DNA from: Agrobacterium tumefaciens
Lineage (GTDB): Bacteria > Pseudomonadota > Alphaproteobacteria > Rhizobiales > Rhizobiaceae
Assembly: GCA_025560025.1 (NCBI GenBank)
Contig: CP048485.1
Span: 620,001 to 684,000 of the forward strand
DNA: 64,000 nt
Direction: 5' to 3'
Shown here: one piece after another, positions 7,911 to 16,864 of the stretch
How positions within the stretch are numbered: the stretch's first letter is position 1
How the letters are laid out: each line of letters starts with the position of its first letter
Position numbers and translations under genes: made by a program
The notes under the pieces: generated by a model
The model's input: the letters and a program-made list of their open reading frames with translations, nothing else
The model's database searches: none
Told to the model about the DNA's origin: nothing

Positions 7911-10900
7911 ATGGCGACCATTCTCTTTCAGGCGGCGGGCGCGGCACTCGGCGGCATTTTCGGCCCCGTCGGCGCCATCATCGGCCGTGCCGCCGGCGCG
8001 CTGGCCGGCAATGCCGTCGACCGCGCCCTGCTTTCGAACGGGCGGACGGTATCAGGCGCAAGGCTTTCGACGGCGCGCATTCCCGGTGCGGATGAGGGCG
8101 CAGCCATCAACCGGCTCTACGGCACGGCGAGGATCGGCGGCACGCTTATATGGGCGACGCGGTTTGAGGAAAGCATCGAGGTTGAACGGCGTGGCGGCAA
8201 GGGTAACCGCGGCCCGAAAGTGGAGACCTTTCGATACTTCGCCAATCTCGCCATCGGGTTATGCGAGGGTGAGGCGGCCATGGTGCGGCGCGTCTGGGCC
8301 GATGGGCGCGAACTGGACCTGACCGGCGTCGAGATGCGTTTTTATTCCGGCAGCGAGAGGCAATTGCCCGATCCGCTGATCGAGGCGAAACAGGGCGCGG
8401 GCAATGCGCCGGCCTTTCGCGGCCTTGCCTATATGGTGTTCGAACGCCTGCCACTCGACAATTATGGCAACCGCATCCCGCTCATGCAGTTCGAGGTGGT
8501 GCGCCCGGTTGGAAGGCTGGAAAAATCCATCCGCGCCATCACCATCATCCCCGGTGCGACGGAACACGGTTACGCCACGGCGCAGGTCTCGGAACGCACC
8601 GGCATGGGTGAGAGCCGCGTCATGAACCGCAACGGCCTGACGGCTGCAACCGACTGGCAGGCCGCAATCGATGAGTTGCAGGCGCTTTGCCCCAATCTTG
8701 GGAGCGTGGCGCTAGTGATAAGCTGGTTCGGTACCGACATGCGGGCGGGCGAATGCCGTGTTCTGCCGGGCGTGGAAGTTGCAGGCCGTGACGGGGAAAC
8801 CGCGTCATGGTCCGTTGCCGGTGTTGCACGCGGGCAAGCGCACCTCGTCAGCCATCATCGCGGCGGCCCGGCCTATGGTGGCACGCCCAGCGACGAAAGC
8901 GTGTTGCAGGCCGTGGCTGACCTCAAGGCGCGGGGTCTTCGGGTGTGCCTTTATCCCTTCATGATCATGGATGTTCCCGTAGGCAACGGTCTGCCGGATC
9001 CCTATGGCAAAAATGAGCAGGACGCCTATGCCTGGCGCGGCCGCGTCACCTGCTTTCCCGCACCCGGCAGGCGCAACTCTCCGGAACGCAGCGCCGGCGC
9101 GCGGGCGGAGGTTCTTGCCTTCTGCAATCGCGACGAAGGTTATCGCCGCATGGTGCTGCATTATGCGGCATTGGCGGCTCGGGCGGGCGGGGTGGATGCC
9201 TTCCTGATCGGCTCGGAACTGCGCGGGCTGACGGCGCTGAGGGACCAGAACGATGCCTTTCCCTTCGTCGAGGAACTTGTGCGCCTCGCACGCGATGTGC
9301 GCGCAATTCTCGGACCGGCGACGAAGCTGACCTATGCGGCGGACTGGAGCGAATATTTCGGCTACCAGCCGGCCGATGGCTCGGGCGATGTCTTCTACAA
9401 CCTCGATCCGCTCTGGGCGAGCCCTGATATCAGTGCCATCGGTATCGACAATTACATGCCGCTTTCCGACTGGCGCGATGAGGATGCCGCAAACGGCAAT
9501 CCTGACGGCATGATCGGCCCGGATGATGCCGGTGCCTTCCGCCGCGCCATCACGGCGAGGGAGGGTTTCGACTGGTATTATGCCAGCGATGCCGACCGCG
9601 CCGCGCGGCGGCGCACGCCCGTTACCGATGGGCTGAAGGGCAAGCCATGGGTTTTCCGTTACAAGGATTTGCGAAACTGGTGGCTGAACGCCCATTACGA
9701 CCGGGTGCGAGGGGCGGAGAAATTGACGCCGACCGCATGGGTGCCGGGCGCAAAGCCGATCTGGTTCACCGAACTCGGCTGCCCGGCGGTGGACAAGAGC
9801 GCGACGCGTCCGAATGTCTTTCCCGATCCGAAATCGGCGGAAAACGCCTTTCCCTATTTTTCCTGCCGAAGCCGCGCCGACAGCCAGCAGCGGCGGTTCC
9901 TGGAGGCGCATCTCGACCACTGGGGAAAGGGTGATGCGGCGATGGTCGATGCAAACAGGGTCTATCTATGGACCTGGGATGCGCGGCCCTTTCCCGCCTT
10001 TCCGCAGAATGGTGCGGCCTGGAGCGATGGCGGCAACTGGCGCACCGGCCACTGGCTGAACGGGAGGCTGGGCACGGCAACACTCGCCGATGCCATCGCC
10101 GCCATCCTCTCCGATCACGGTTTTTTTGACTTCGACGTTTCCGCCATCAGCGGCGATCTGGGAGGTTATGTGCAGGGTGACGTGACCTCGGCGCGCAACC
10201 TGCTGGAGCCGCTGATGGTGGCGTTTCAGGTGGATGTGGCGGAAGATGGCGGAACGCTGCGTTTCCGTTCCCGCAACTCGGCGGTCCTGCCTCTCCGCGA
10301 TATTGCAGTGCTTGCCGATCTGGAGGATGAGCCGCTGTGGTCGGAAAATCGCGGCCATGACAGCGATTTCGCTGCCGAGGCGGTGCTGACCTCGTTCAAT
10401 CCGGCGCTCGACTACGAGCAGGCGAGCCTGCGTTCGCGCCGCATCGACAATGCCGGCAGCCGCGTGATGCGGCTTGACCTCAACGCAGCCGTGCCAGCCG
10501 AAACAGTGGAAGCGGCGGCCGATGCCCTCTTGCGCGATAATCGGCAGGCGCGTCGCACATTGCGCTTTGCGCTGACGCCGACGGAGGTCGATCTGGAGCC
10601 CGGCGACTGCATCCGTCTTCCGCAGGATGTTTTCCCGCAGGCTCCTTCGGGACGCTTTCTGGTCAGCCGGATCGAGGATGGCGCGGTGCGGCAGGTGGAA
10701 GCCCGCGCCTTTTCCGCGACTTTCTCCACCTTTACGGGGGCTGCGGATGAGCGGCGCAGCAGCGGGGAAAGCGGTGCCGAAGGTTTTGCCCCGGAAGTGC
10801 TGTTCCTCGACCTGCCGCGCCATGACGGCGTCGCTCCGGAAGATTCGGCGCGCATTGCCGTCCTTGCAAAGCCCTGGCGGCCTATCCTTGTTTCCGCATC

Positions 10901-11711
10901 ACCCGGCACGGAAGGGTATCGGCAGCGCGTTTTGCTCGACCGGCCGGCGATGATCGGTCGGCTGGTCGTGCCGCTGATGTCCGGTCCCTCCGGTCGTTTC
11001 GATCGCAAAAACACCATCCTGCTCGATCTGCCCTTCGGTGAGCTTTCCTCAGCGCCGGAACTGTCGGTGCTGAACGGCGAAAATCGCATCGCCGTCAGCG
11101 CCGCAAACGGCGTGTGGGAGATTGTCGGCTTTGCGCGGGCTGAGGAAATCGCACCCTCGCGCTGGCGGCTTTCCACCCTGCTGCGCGGGCTTGGCGGCAC
11201 GGAAGACGCGCTGGCGGCAGGCGCGACCATGGGTAGCCCGGTCGTGGTGCTGGATGCTGCGGTCCAGCCGCTCGGTCTTGCCGCAAGCGAGCGCGGACGC
11301 CGCCTGAACTGGATCGCGGAAGCCGCGGGCAGGGCGGGTCCCCCTGCCGGGCCTTTCGTTTTCGAGGGCGGTCTGCGCGCCGAAACACCGCTCGCGCCGG
11401 TGCATATTTCCGCAGAGCGGCGCAAGGACGGCATTCTGTTTAAATGGATGCGCCGGGGGCGGATGGAGGCCGATGGCTGGGACGCGACGGAGATACCGCT
11501 GGATGAACCTTCCGAGCGTTACCGCGTCGAGGTGCTGGATGGCTGGGACGCCAGACGCATGGCGGAGGTCTCCGAACCTGTCTGGCTCTATGCTGCGGCG
11601 GACGAACTCACAGATTTCCCGACCTTGCGGGATCACATTTCCGTGCGTGTCCGGCAGCTCGGCCGTGCGGTGCCTTCGGGAGTGGCGGCGCAGGCCATTC
11701 TCCCGCTCTGA
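7911..11711 (+). CDS. GTA host-specificity / tail fibre hub protein (g15-like)
   Basis: This large protein of 1266 residues is the GTA 'megatron' that forms the tail tip and contacts the recipient cell. The N-terminal 60 residues are Gly/Ala-rich hydrophobic (LFQAAGAALGGIFGPVGAI). Residues about 220-760 form the TIM-barrel-like domain of GTA proteins (ELRGLTALRD, LTYAADWSEYFGY, KPIWFTELGCPAVDK). The phage-tail_3 domain follows, with a C-terminal receptor-binding-like part. An in-frame ATG at 7890 overlaps the previous stop, but ATG 7911 has GAGG seven bases upstream and matches the usual family start. The frame is intact, with no sign of decay. Confidence 0.9.
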   Translation: MATILFQAAGAALGGIFGPVGAIIGRAAGALAGNAVDRALLSNGRTVSGARLSTARIPGADEGAAINRLYGTARIGGTLIWATRFEESIEVERRGGKGNRGPKVETFRYFANLAIGLCEGEAAMVRRVWADGRELDLTGVEMRFYSGSERQLPDPLIEAKQGAGNAPAFRGLAYMVFERLPLDNYGNRIPLMQFEVVRPVGRLEKSIRAITIIPGATEHGYATAQVSERTGMGESRVMNRNGLTAATDWQAAIDELQALCPNLGSVALVISWFGTDMRAGECRVLPGVEVAGRDGETASWSVAGVARGQAHLVSHHRGGPAYGGTPSDESVLQAVADLKARGLRVCLYPFMIMDVPVGNGLPDPYGKNEQDAYAWRGRVTCFPAPGRRNSPERSAGARAEVLAFCNRDEGYRRMVLHYAALAARAGGVDAFLIGSELRGLTALRDQNDAFPFVEELVRLARDVRAILGPATKLTYAADWSEYFGYQPADGSGDVFYNLDPLWASPDISAIGIDNYMPLSDWRDEDAANGNPDGMIGPDDAGAFRRAITAREGFDWYYASDADRAARRRTPVTDGLKGKPWVFRYKDLRNWWLNAHYDRVRGAEKLTPTAWVPGAKPIWFTELGCPAVDKSATRPNVFPDPKSAENAFPYFSCRSRADSQQRRFLEAHLDHWGKGDAAMVDANRVYLWTWDARPFPAFPQNGAAWSDGGNWRTGHWLNGRLGTATLADAIAAILSDHGFFDFDVSAISGDLGGYVQGDVTSARNLLEPLMVAFQVDVAEDGGTLRFRSRNSAVLPLRDIAVLADLEDEPLWSENRGHDSDFAAEAVLTSFNPALDYEQASLRSRRIDNAGSRVMRLDLNAAVPAETVEAAADALLRDNRQARRTLRFALTPTEVDLEPGDCIRLPQDVFPQAPSGRFLVSRIEDGAVRQVEARAFSATFSTFTGAADERRSSGESGAEGFAPEVLFLDLPRHDGVAPEDSARIAVLAKPWRPILVSASPGTEGYRQRVLLDRPAMIGRLVVPLMSGPSGRFDRKNTILLDLPFGELSSAPELSVLNGENRIAVSAANGVWEIVGFARAEEIAPSRWRLSTLLRGLGGTEDALAAGATMGSPVVVLDAAVQPLGLAASERGRRLNWIAEAAGRAGPPAGPFVFEGGLRAETPLAPVHISAERRKDGILFKWMRRGRMEADGWDATEIPLDEPSERYRVEVLDGWDARRMAEVSEPVWLYAAADELTDFPTLRDHISVRVRQLGRAVPSGVAAQAILPL

Positions 11712-11745
11712 CATGTGCCTGAAAAACAACGAAAAGGACGAGATT

Positions 11746-11952
11746 ATGGAGAGTACCAAACCATGGTATCAATCGCGCACGATCTGGGGTGCTTTGATTG
11801 CGGTTTTTGCACCGCTTTTCAGCATTGCCGGCCTTGACCTGCCTGCTGGCCTGCAGGGCGAACTGGCGGAAGGGCTGGTGACGGTGGCAGGCGGAATTGG
11901 CGGCCTGATCGCGCTTTACGGCCGCCTTTCGGCAACCCGCGCCATTCGCTGA
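11746..11952 (+). CDS. Small holin-like membrane protein
   Basis: This 68-residue protein starts KPWYQSRTIWGALIAVFAPL, continues with a hydrophobic stretch, and ends in GGLIALYGRLSATRAI. Two predicted membrane segments with short charged ends resemble small holins (LydA / holin superfamily III) seen next to phage lysis genes in rhizobia. AAGGAC precedes the ATG; an in-frame ATG at 11713 would add a poorly coding leader. It sits directly after the GTA host-specificity gene on the same strand and could form pores for particle release. No endolysin gene is adjacent, so the lysis role is only inferred. Confidence 0.65.
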   Translation: MESTKPWYQSRTIWGALIAVFAPLFSIAGLDLPAGLQGELAEGLVTVAGGIGGLIALYGRLSATRAIR

Positions 11953-12091
11953 GCATGCCTGCCGGGATGCCGTTCCCGTCATCGCCCTTCACGGCGGGGG
12001 CGGCATTCATTTGCCATTCAGACGCTTTGCGCTACATATTCGGTCACAATAGGGTTCGAGACGCACCCGGTTTTTTGTGGAAGTTTGTAGA

Positions 12092-12346
12092 ATGGCATCA
12101 CCTCTCATCATCGCGACGCTTGCAGCCGGGCTTTCCGGTTTCACGGCGCCCGAGGCTGATCAGCAGGGCCACTACATTCTGGCTGCCAGCGATTGCGGCG
12201 CAGCCGTCGCCCGCGTCGTGCGCGAAACAGGCGGCCAGCTTCTTTCAGTCTATCCCTCCGGCGACGGTCAGTCCTGTGTCGTGACCGTTCTCGTCCAGGG
12301 CAATGGCGAGCGCCCGCGCAAGGTGACGATGCGCGTGCCGATGTAG
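12092..12346 (+). CDS. Small secreted hypothetical protein upstream of feuP
   Basis: This 84-residue protein of unknown function starts with a short hydrophobic leader (MASPLIIATLAAGLSGFTA), then LAASDCGAAVARVVRETGGQLLSV and QSCVVTVLVQGNGERPRKVTMRV. The leader and two cysteines suggest export to the periplasm, where a disulphide could form. An in-frame GTG at 12077 is possible but less likely. It lies 97 bases before feuP on the same strand and could be cotranscribed with it. The fold pattern with two strand-helix halves is somewhat like a PepSY-type sensor domain, but this is weak. Confidence 0.65.
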   Translation: MASPLIIATLAAGLSGFTAPEADQQGHYILAASDCGAAVARVVRETGGQLLSVYPSGDGQSCVVTVLVQGNGERPRKVTMRVPM

Positions 12347-12442
12347 CCTTGCCCGCATCGCCGAAATATCGGAAAACGATCCGAGAGACTTAGCATGACC
12401 GGCGACGCGCGCGCGGGCCGGGACGGAAGGAAAGGGCGGACA

Positions 12443-13114
12443 ATGCGTATTCTCGTGGTTGAGGACGATGCCAATCTCAATCGTCAGCTGACCGATGCTC
12501 TGAAAGAGGCCGGTTATGTTGTCGATCAGGCATTTGACGGCGAGGAAGGGCATTATCTCGGCGATACCGAGCCCTATGACGCCATCGTTCTCGATATCGG
12601 CCTGCCGCAGCTCGATGGCATCACCGTCGTTGAAAAATGGCGTGCGGCCGGCAAGGCCATGCCCGTCCTCATCCTGACCGCCCGCGACCGCTGGAGCGAC
12701 AAGGTGGCGGGCATCGATGCCGGCGCCGATGATTACGTGACCAAGCCTTTCCATGTGGAAGAAGTGCTGGCCCGCGTGCGCGCGCTCATCCGCCGCGCCG
12801 CCGGCCATGCTTCTTCCGAACTGGTCTGCGGCCCCGTCCGGCTCGATACGAAATCTTCCAAGGCGACCGTCAACGGCACGACGCTGAAGCTCACCTCGCA
12901 CGAGTTCCGGCTCCTGTCCTATCTCATGCATCACATGGGCGAGGTCGTCTCGCGCACGGAACTGGTCGAACATATGTACGACCAGGATTTCGACCGGGAT
13001 TCCAACACGATCGAGGTGTTCGTCGGCCGTTTGCGCAAGAAGCTCGGCGTTGATCTGATCGAGACGATCCGTGGTCTCGGTTACCGGATGCAAGCGCCGG
13101 CAGATGCGAAGTAA
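12443..13114 (+). CDS. feuP: OmpR-family response regulator FeuP
   Basis: This 223-residue response regulator has an N-terminal receiver domain (acidic pair in VVEDDANL, phospho-acceptor Asp51 in IVLDIGLPQLDG, Lys in YVTKPFHVEEV) and a C-terminal OmpR winged helix (LTSHEFRLLSYLMHH, VFVGRLRKKLGVDLIETIRGLGYRM). Length and sequence match FeuP of Rhizobium and Sinorhizobium, linked there to iron uptake or cyclic glucan export genes. ATG 12443 was chosen because the receiver domain starts there and AAGGGCGGA precedes it. The end overlaps the sensor gene by 11 bases, so the two are translated as a pair. Confidence 0.9.
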   Translation: MRILVVEDDANLNRQLTDALKEAGYVVDQAFDGEEGHYLGDTEPYDAIVLDIGLPQLDGITVVEKWRAAGKAMPVLILTARDRWSDKVAGIDAGADDYVTKPFHVEEVLARVRALIRRAAGHASSELVCGPVRLDTKSSKATVNGTTLKLTSHEFRLLSYLMHHMGEVVSRTELVEHMYDQDFDRDSNTIEVFVGRLRKKLGVDLIETIRGLGYRMQAPADAK

Positions 13115-14504
13115 TTCTCTCACCGCCCGCGTTCTGCTGCTCGCCTCGCTGTGGTCGGCGCTGGCGCTGGTGGTGATCGCCGTGGTGATCTCCACGCTCT
13201 ACCGCCAGGGGGTGGAGCGCAGCTTCACCGATCTTCTCAGGGCGCAGCTCTATAACGTCATCAACTCCGTGACGATTTCCAACGAGAACACGCTGGCCGG
13301 CAGCCCGCAGCTCGGCGATCTCCGGTTTTCGCAGCCCGATACCGGCTGGTACTGGGTGGTGGAGCCGCTTGGCAATTTCCAGACCGCGCCGCTGGTCTCC
13401 TCTTCGCTCGGCGTGTCAACGCTGCCGGTGCCGAGCATTCTCGACGCCCCCTTCGACAACAGATATGAGCGTTTTTACGCCGTTACCGACGAGGCCGGCA
13501 ACAAGGTGCGTGTGGCGGAAACGGAAGTCGTGCTGGACGGTGAGGGCCGGGCGGCGCGTTTCCGTGTTTCCGGCAATCTGAATGTCGTCGAAGACGATGT
13601 GCGCGATTTCTCCAACAGCCTTTATCTGGCGCTCGCTGTCTTCGGCGTCGGCAGTCTCGTCGTCAACGGCCTTGCCATTCTCTACAGTCTGCGGCCGCTT
13701 GATCAGGCCCGCGTCGCGCTCGGCAAGATCCGGGGCGGGGAGGCGGAAAGCCTCGAAGGCGAATTCCCGCGCGAAATCCAGCCGCTCGCCAATGAGGTCA
13801 ATGCGCTGATCGACAGCAATCGCCGGCTGGTGGAGCGCGCCCGCATGCAGGTCGGCAACCTCGCGCATTCGCTGAAGACGCCGATCGCCGTTCTTCTGAA
13901 CGAGGCCCGCACGCTGGAGCCGCAGCATGGCGATCTGGTGCGCGCGCAGGCCGACGCCATGCAGGCGCAGGTGCAATCCTATCTTTCCCGCGCCCGCATC
14001 GCCGCCCAGCGCGGCTCGATCCTCGCTCGCGTGGAAGCGGAACCGGCGCTGGAACGGCTGGTGCGCGTGATGCGCCGCCTGAACCCCGACAAGCAGTTCG
14101 TGCTGAATTTCGAACAGCCCGGCGCCGTCCTCGGCATGGAGCAGCAGGATCTGGAAGAGGTCGTCGGCAATCTTCTGGAAAATGCCGCCCGTTTTGCCCA
14201 GACGCGCGTGGTCGTCACGCTTGCGACCGGCACCCACCCGTCCTCCGATGCGGAAATCGCCCGTCGTTCCTGGGTGGAACTGACGGTGGAGGATGACGGG
14301 CCGGGGCTTGAGCCGGAACAGATCAGCGAAGCGATGAAGCGCGGACGAAGGCTGGATGAGAGCCGACCGGGCACCGGACTGGGACTTTCCATCGTTTCCG
14401 AGGTGGTGTCAGAGTACCATGGCCGCTTTTCGCTGTCGCGCAGCGGCATCGGTGGGCTGAAAGCCGATCTGATTTTGCCGGGCCTCTCGAAAGAGCTTGC
14501 GTGA
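13104..14504 (+). CDS. feuQ: Sensor histidine kinase FeuQ
   Basis: This 466-residue membrane sensor kinase is the partner of FeuP. It has a first membrane segment at about residues 10-32, a periplasmic domain to about residue 165, a second membrane segment near residues 170-195, then a HAMP-like linker. The phospho-accepting His255 lies in NLAHSLKTPIAVL. The ATPase part has N (GNLLENAARFA), G1 (VEDDGPGLEP) and G2 (PGTGLGLSIVSE) boxes. ATG 13104 sits inside the end of feuP, which favours translational coupling. The periplasmic domain must bind the unknown signal. Confidence 0.9.
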   Translation: MRSNSLTARVLLLASLWSALALVVIAVVISTLYRQGVERSFTDLLRAQLYNVINSVTISNENTLAGSPQLGDLRFSQPDTGWYWVVEPLGNFQTAPLVSSSLGVSTLPVPSILDAPFDNRYERFYAVTDEAGNKVRVAETEVVLDGEGRAARFRVSGNLNVVEDDVRDFSNSLYLALAVFGVGSLVVNGLAILYSLRPLDQARVALGKIRGGEAESLEGEFPREIQPLANEVNALIDSNRRLVERARMQVGNLAHSLKTPIAVLLNEARTLEPQHGDLVRAQADAMQAQVQSYLSRARIAAQRGSILARVEAEPALERLVRVMRRLNPDKQFVLNFEQPGAVLGMEQQDLEEVVGNLLENAARFAQTRVVVTLATGTHPSSDAEIARRSWVELTVEDDGPGLEPEQISEAMKRGRRLDESRPGTGLGLSIVSEVVSEYHGRFSLSRSGIGGLKADLILPGLSKELA

Positions 14505-14608
14505 GGCAAGAAAAAAAGCAAGAAATTCAATGGTAGCATATTAGGTGCGATGCGGTAGGAAGAGGACAGGGTTTGGTTGACGTGTATGATGGCTGTCGCT
14601 CCGTGACG

Positions 14609-15037
14609 ATGCGTTCGCTGGTGTCACGCCCGGCACTTCTCTCTATCCTGTGCGTTTCGATGCTGAGCGCCTGCACCACCACGGGCACCCGCCCGTCGGG
14701 CGGCGGCCTGTTCGGCCGATCGTCGCAGCCTTCGACGCCTTTCCTTGCCAACCTTGAGGGTGGCATTGTCGGGCGAAGCGGCGTGCAACTCGACAGGGGC
14801 GACCAGACCAAGGCGCTGGAAGCCGAATACAAGGCGCTGGAAACGGCCCCGGTCGGCACGCCGGTATCCTGGACCGGCGATGACGCCAAGGGTCAGGTGG
14901 TCGCCAATGCGCCCTATCAGGTCGGCAACCAGAATTGCCGGCAATATTCCCACAGCCTGACGGTTGACGGGCGCGAAACCAGGGTGCGCGGCGCGGCCTG
15001 CCGTAATGCCGATGGAAGCTGGTCTCCCCTGACCTAA
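14609..15037 (+). CDS. Outer-membrane lipoprotein, 17-kDa surface-antigen-like
   Basis: This 142-residue predicted lipoprotein has the signal peptide MRSLVSRPALLSILCVSMLSAC, with a lipobox ending at Cys22. The mature part contains a Gly-rich stretch and the C-terminal block CRQYSHSLTVDGRETRVRGAACRNADGSW, found in rhizobial proteins related to the Rickettsia 17-kDa antigen. The start is uncertain: a TTG at 14573 has a better ribosome binding site (AGGAAGAGGACAGG) and would add 12 residues before the signal peptide. It follows feuQ on the same strand and may be under separate control. Confidence 0.72.
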   Translation: MRSLVSRPALLSILCVSMLSACTTTGTRPSGGGLFGRSSQPSTPFLANLEGGIVGRSGVQLDRGDQTKALEAEYKALETAPVGTPVSWTGDDAKGQVVANAPYQVGNQNCRQYSHSLTVDGRETRVRGAACRNADGSWSPLT

Positions 15038-15043
15038 ATCACT

Positions 15044-15057
15044 TTGACGTAAATCAA
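15044..15057 (+). promoter_or_regulatory. FNR/FixK-type box upstream of the cytochrome c maturation operon
   Basis: TTGAC-GTAA-ATCAA at this position fits the FNR/FixK consensus TTGAY-N4-RTCAA. It is 141 bases before the cycH start and just after the lipoprotein stop. In rhizobia such boxes bind FnrN/FixK and turn on respiratory genes when oxygen is low. The distance suits an activator site near -41.5 of a promoter with an ~80-base leader. Confidence 0.6.
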
Positions 15058-15197
15058 GGTCGCGAACCCCGCGCAATGACAGGAAGAGGCATGGCGGCAC
15101 AGCCGGAATGTGCCGGCGGTGCGGCGTGATGTCTCAAATTCACGTCATTGCCGCGCTTCATGTTTCCATGTGCCGCGCATTCGAGTAATTGAGCCTT

Positions 15198-16361
15198 ATG
15201 TTCTGGATTGTCGTTGCGATACTGACGGCGGCTGTCGCCATCGTCCTGATGTACCCGCTGATGCGGAAGACCGAGGTGGCTGAGACGCGCCGCCACGGCG
15301 AAGTCGCCGTCTATCGCGACCAGCTTGCCGAACTGGACCGTGAACGCGCCGCAGGCCTGATCGGCGAGACGGAGGCCGAATATGCCCGCGCCGAAATCGG
15401 CCGCCGGCTGCTTGCCGCTGCCGATGCCGGACAAAATGCTGAAAGCAGCACCCGACCGCTGAGGCACAATCTCGCCGCGACCCTCATCACCGTGCTGCTG
15501 CCGGCGCTCGGGCTCTGTCTTTACATCTGGAACGGCAGTCCGGATGCGCCGGACATGCCGCTCGAGGCACGTCTTGAAAAACCCGGCAACGACATGAACC
15601 TTCTGATCGCCCGGGCCGAAAGGCATCTGGCGGAGAACCCGAATGACGGCGCCGGCTGGGATATTCTCGCGCCGATCTATTTCAAGACGATGCGGCTCGG
15701 CGATGCCGAGCTTGCCTATCGCAACGCTATTCGTATTCTCGGATCGAGCCCGGAACGGCTGACGGGCCTTGGCGAGACGCTGGTGGCGGGCAATGACGGC
15801 ATCGTCATCGAGGCCGCGCGCGACGCTTTTGCTGAGGCCGAACGGCTGAAGTTCGGCAATCCGCGCGCCCGCTTTTACCTGGCGCTTGCGCTGGAGCAGG
15901 CGGGCAAGGCGGAAGAGGCGCGTGCAGCCTTTGCCGCGCTGGCCGCCGATGCGCCGGCCGGCGCGCCATGGCTGCCGCTGGTGCGCGAACACCTTGCCCG
16001 GACCGGTGGCGCGGCGACCCCTGCCGCACCTGGCCCGACCGCAGGTGACGTGGCAGCGGCAAACGACATGACGCCTGCCGACCGGCAGGCGATGATCGAG
16101 GGCATGGTGGCAAGCCTTGACGCCAAGCTGAAGGATAACCCGGCTGATTTTGAGGGCTGGATGCGGCTGGTGCGCGCCTATTCCGTGCTGAAGAACGAAG
16201 CCAAGGCCGGAGAGGCCCTGCGGGCGGGACTGAAGGCTTTTCCGCCTGAGGGTGAGCAGGGCAGGCAGCTTCTGGCACTGGCGAAGGAGCTGGGCGTTTC
16301 CGCCGGGCCGCTTCGGGGGAACGCGCCGCAGAATGCGATGCCGCAGGGAGTGACGCAATGA
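15198..16361 (+). CDS. cycH: Cytochrome c maturation protein CcmI/CycH
   Basis: This 387-residue protein carries apocytochrome c to the heme lyase (CcmF/CcmH). Two membrane segments are predicted, at residues 1-20 ([19 protein letters not shown]) and about 94-112, separated by a cytoplasmic charged helix containing [17 protein letters not shown]. The rest is periplasmic with TPR-like repeats ([25 protein letters not shown] and a second set near residues 290-370). ATG 15198 was preferred over a TTG nine bases earlier. The stop overlaps the ccmE start (ATGA at 16358). Confidence 0.92.
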   Translation: MFWIVVAILTAAVAIVLMYPLMRKTEVAETRRHGEVAVYRDQLAELDRERAAGLIGETEAEYARAEIGRRLLAAADAGQNAESSTRPLRHNLAATLITVLLPALGLCLYIWNGSPDAPDMPLEARLEKPGNDMNLLIARAERHLAENPNDGAGWDILAPIYFKTMRLGDAELAYRNAIRILGSSPERLTGLGETLVAGNDGIVIEAARDAFAEAERLKFGNPRARFYLALALEQAGKAEEARAAFAALAADAPAGAPWLPLVREHLARTGGAATPAAPGPTAGDVAAANDMTPADRQAMIEGMVASLDAKLKDNPADFEGWMRLVRAYSVLKNEAKAGEALRAGLKAFPPEGEQGRQLLALAKELGVSAGPLRGNAPQNAMPQGVTQ

Positions 16362-16864
16362 CCCGCAAACAGAAACGACTGGCGATCATCGGCGGCGGCA
16401 TGAGCTTCATCGTTGCAGCCGTGCTGCTCGTCATGTTCGCCTTCGGCCAGTCCATCGCCTATTTCTACATGCCGGCCGATCTGGAGAAGACGCCGGTCGA
16501 TCCCGGCACCCGCATTCGCCTTGGCGGGCTGGTGGCGGAAGGCTCCGTCAAGCGCGGCGAAGGCCGCACGGTGAGCTTCACCGTGACCGACGGCGAAGCG
16601 AACGTGCCGGTCAGCTATACCGGCATCCTGCCCGATCTCTTCCGCGAAGGGCAGGGCGTGGTGACGGAAGGCGTTTTTGATGCCGCCACCCACGGCTTCG
16701 TGGCCGACAGCGTGCTGGCCAAGCATGATGAGAACTACATGCCGAAGGAAGTGGCCGACCGGCTGAAGGACAAGGGCCTGTGGCAGCACACCGAAGAGGG
16801 CGGACAGCCTTCGGGCGCTGCGACTGAGGGGGCTTCGGCCGACAAGACCGGAGCGACGAAATGA
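16358..16864 (+). CDS. cycJ: Heme chaperone CcmE/CycJ
   Basis: This 168-residue protein binds heme covalently and passes it to apocytochrome c in the periplasm. It has an N-terminal anchor (about residues 8-28), an OB-fold core ([31 protein letters not shown]) and the heme-binding His123 in [10 protein letters not shown]. The C-terminal tail after residue 140 is polar and flexible. Four-base overlaps on both sides show it is translated with cycH and cycK. Confidence 0.95.
   Translation: MTRKQKRLAIIGGGMSFIVAAVLLVMFAFGQSIAYFYMPADLEKTPVDPGTRIRLGGLVAEGSVKRGEGRTVSFTVTDGEANVPVSYTGILPDLFREGQGVVTEGVFDAATHGFVADSVLAKHDENYMPKEVADRLKDKGLWQHTEEGGQPSGAATEGASADKTGATK

Noticed and set aside
15054..16358. 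Reading frame of 434 codons opposite cycH
   Set aside because: It covers the repeat-free coding strand of a clear CcmI gene; no support for translation.
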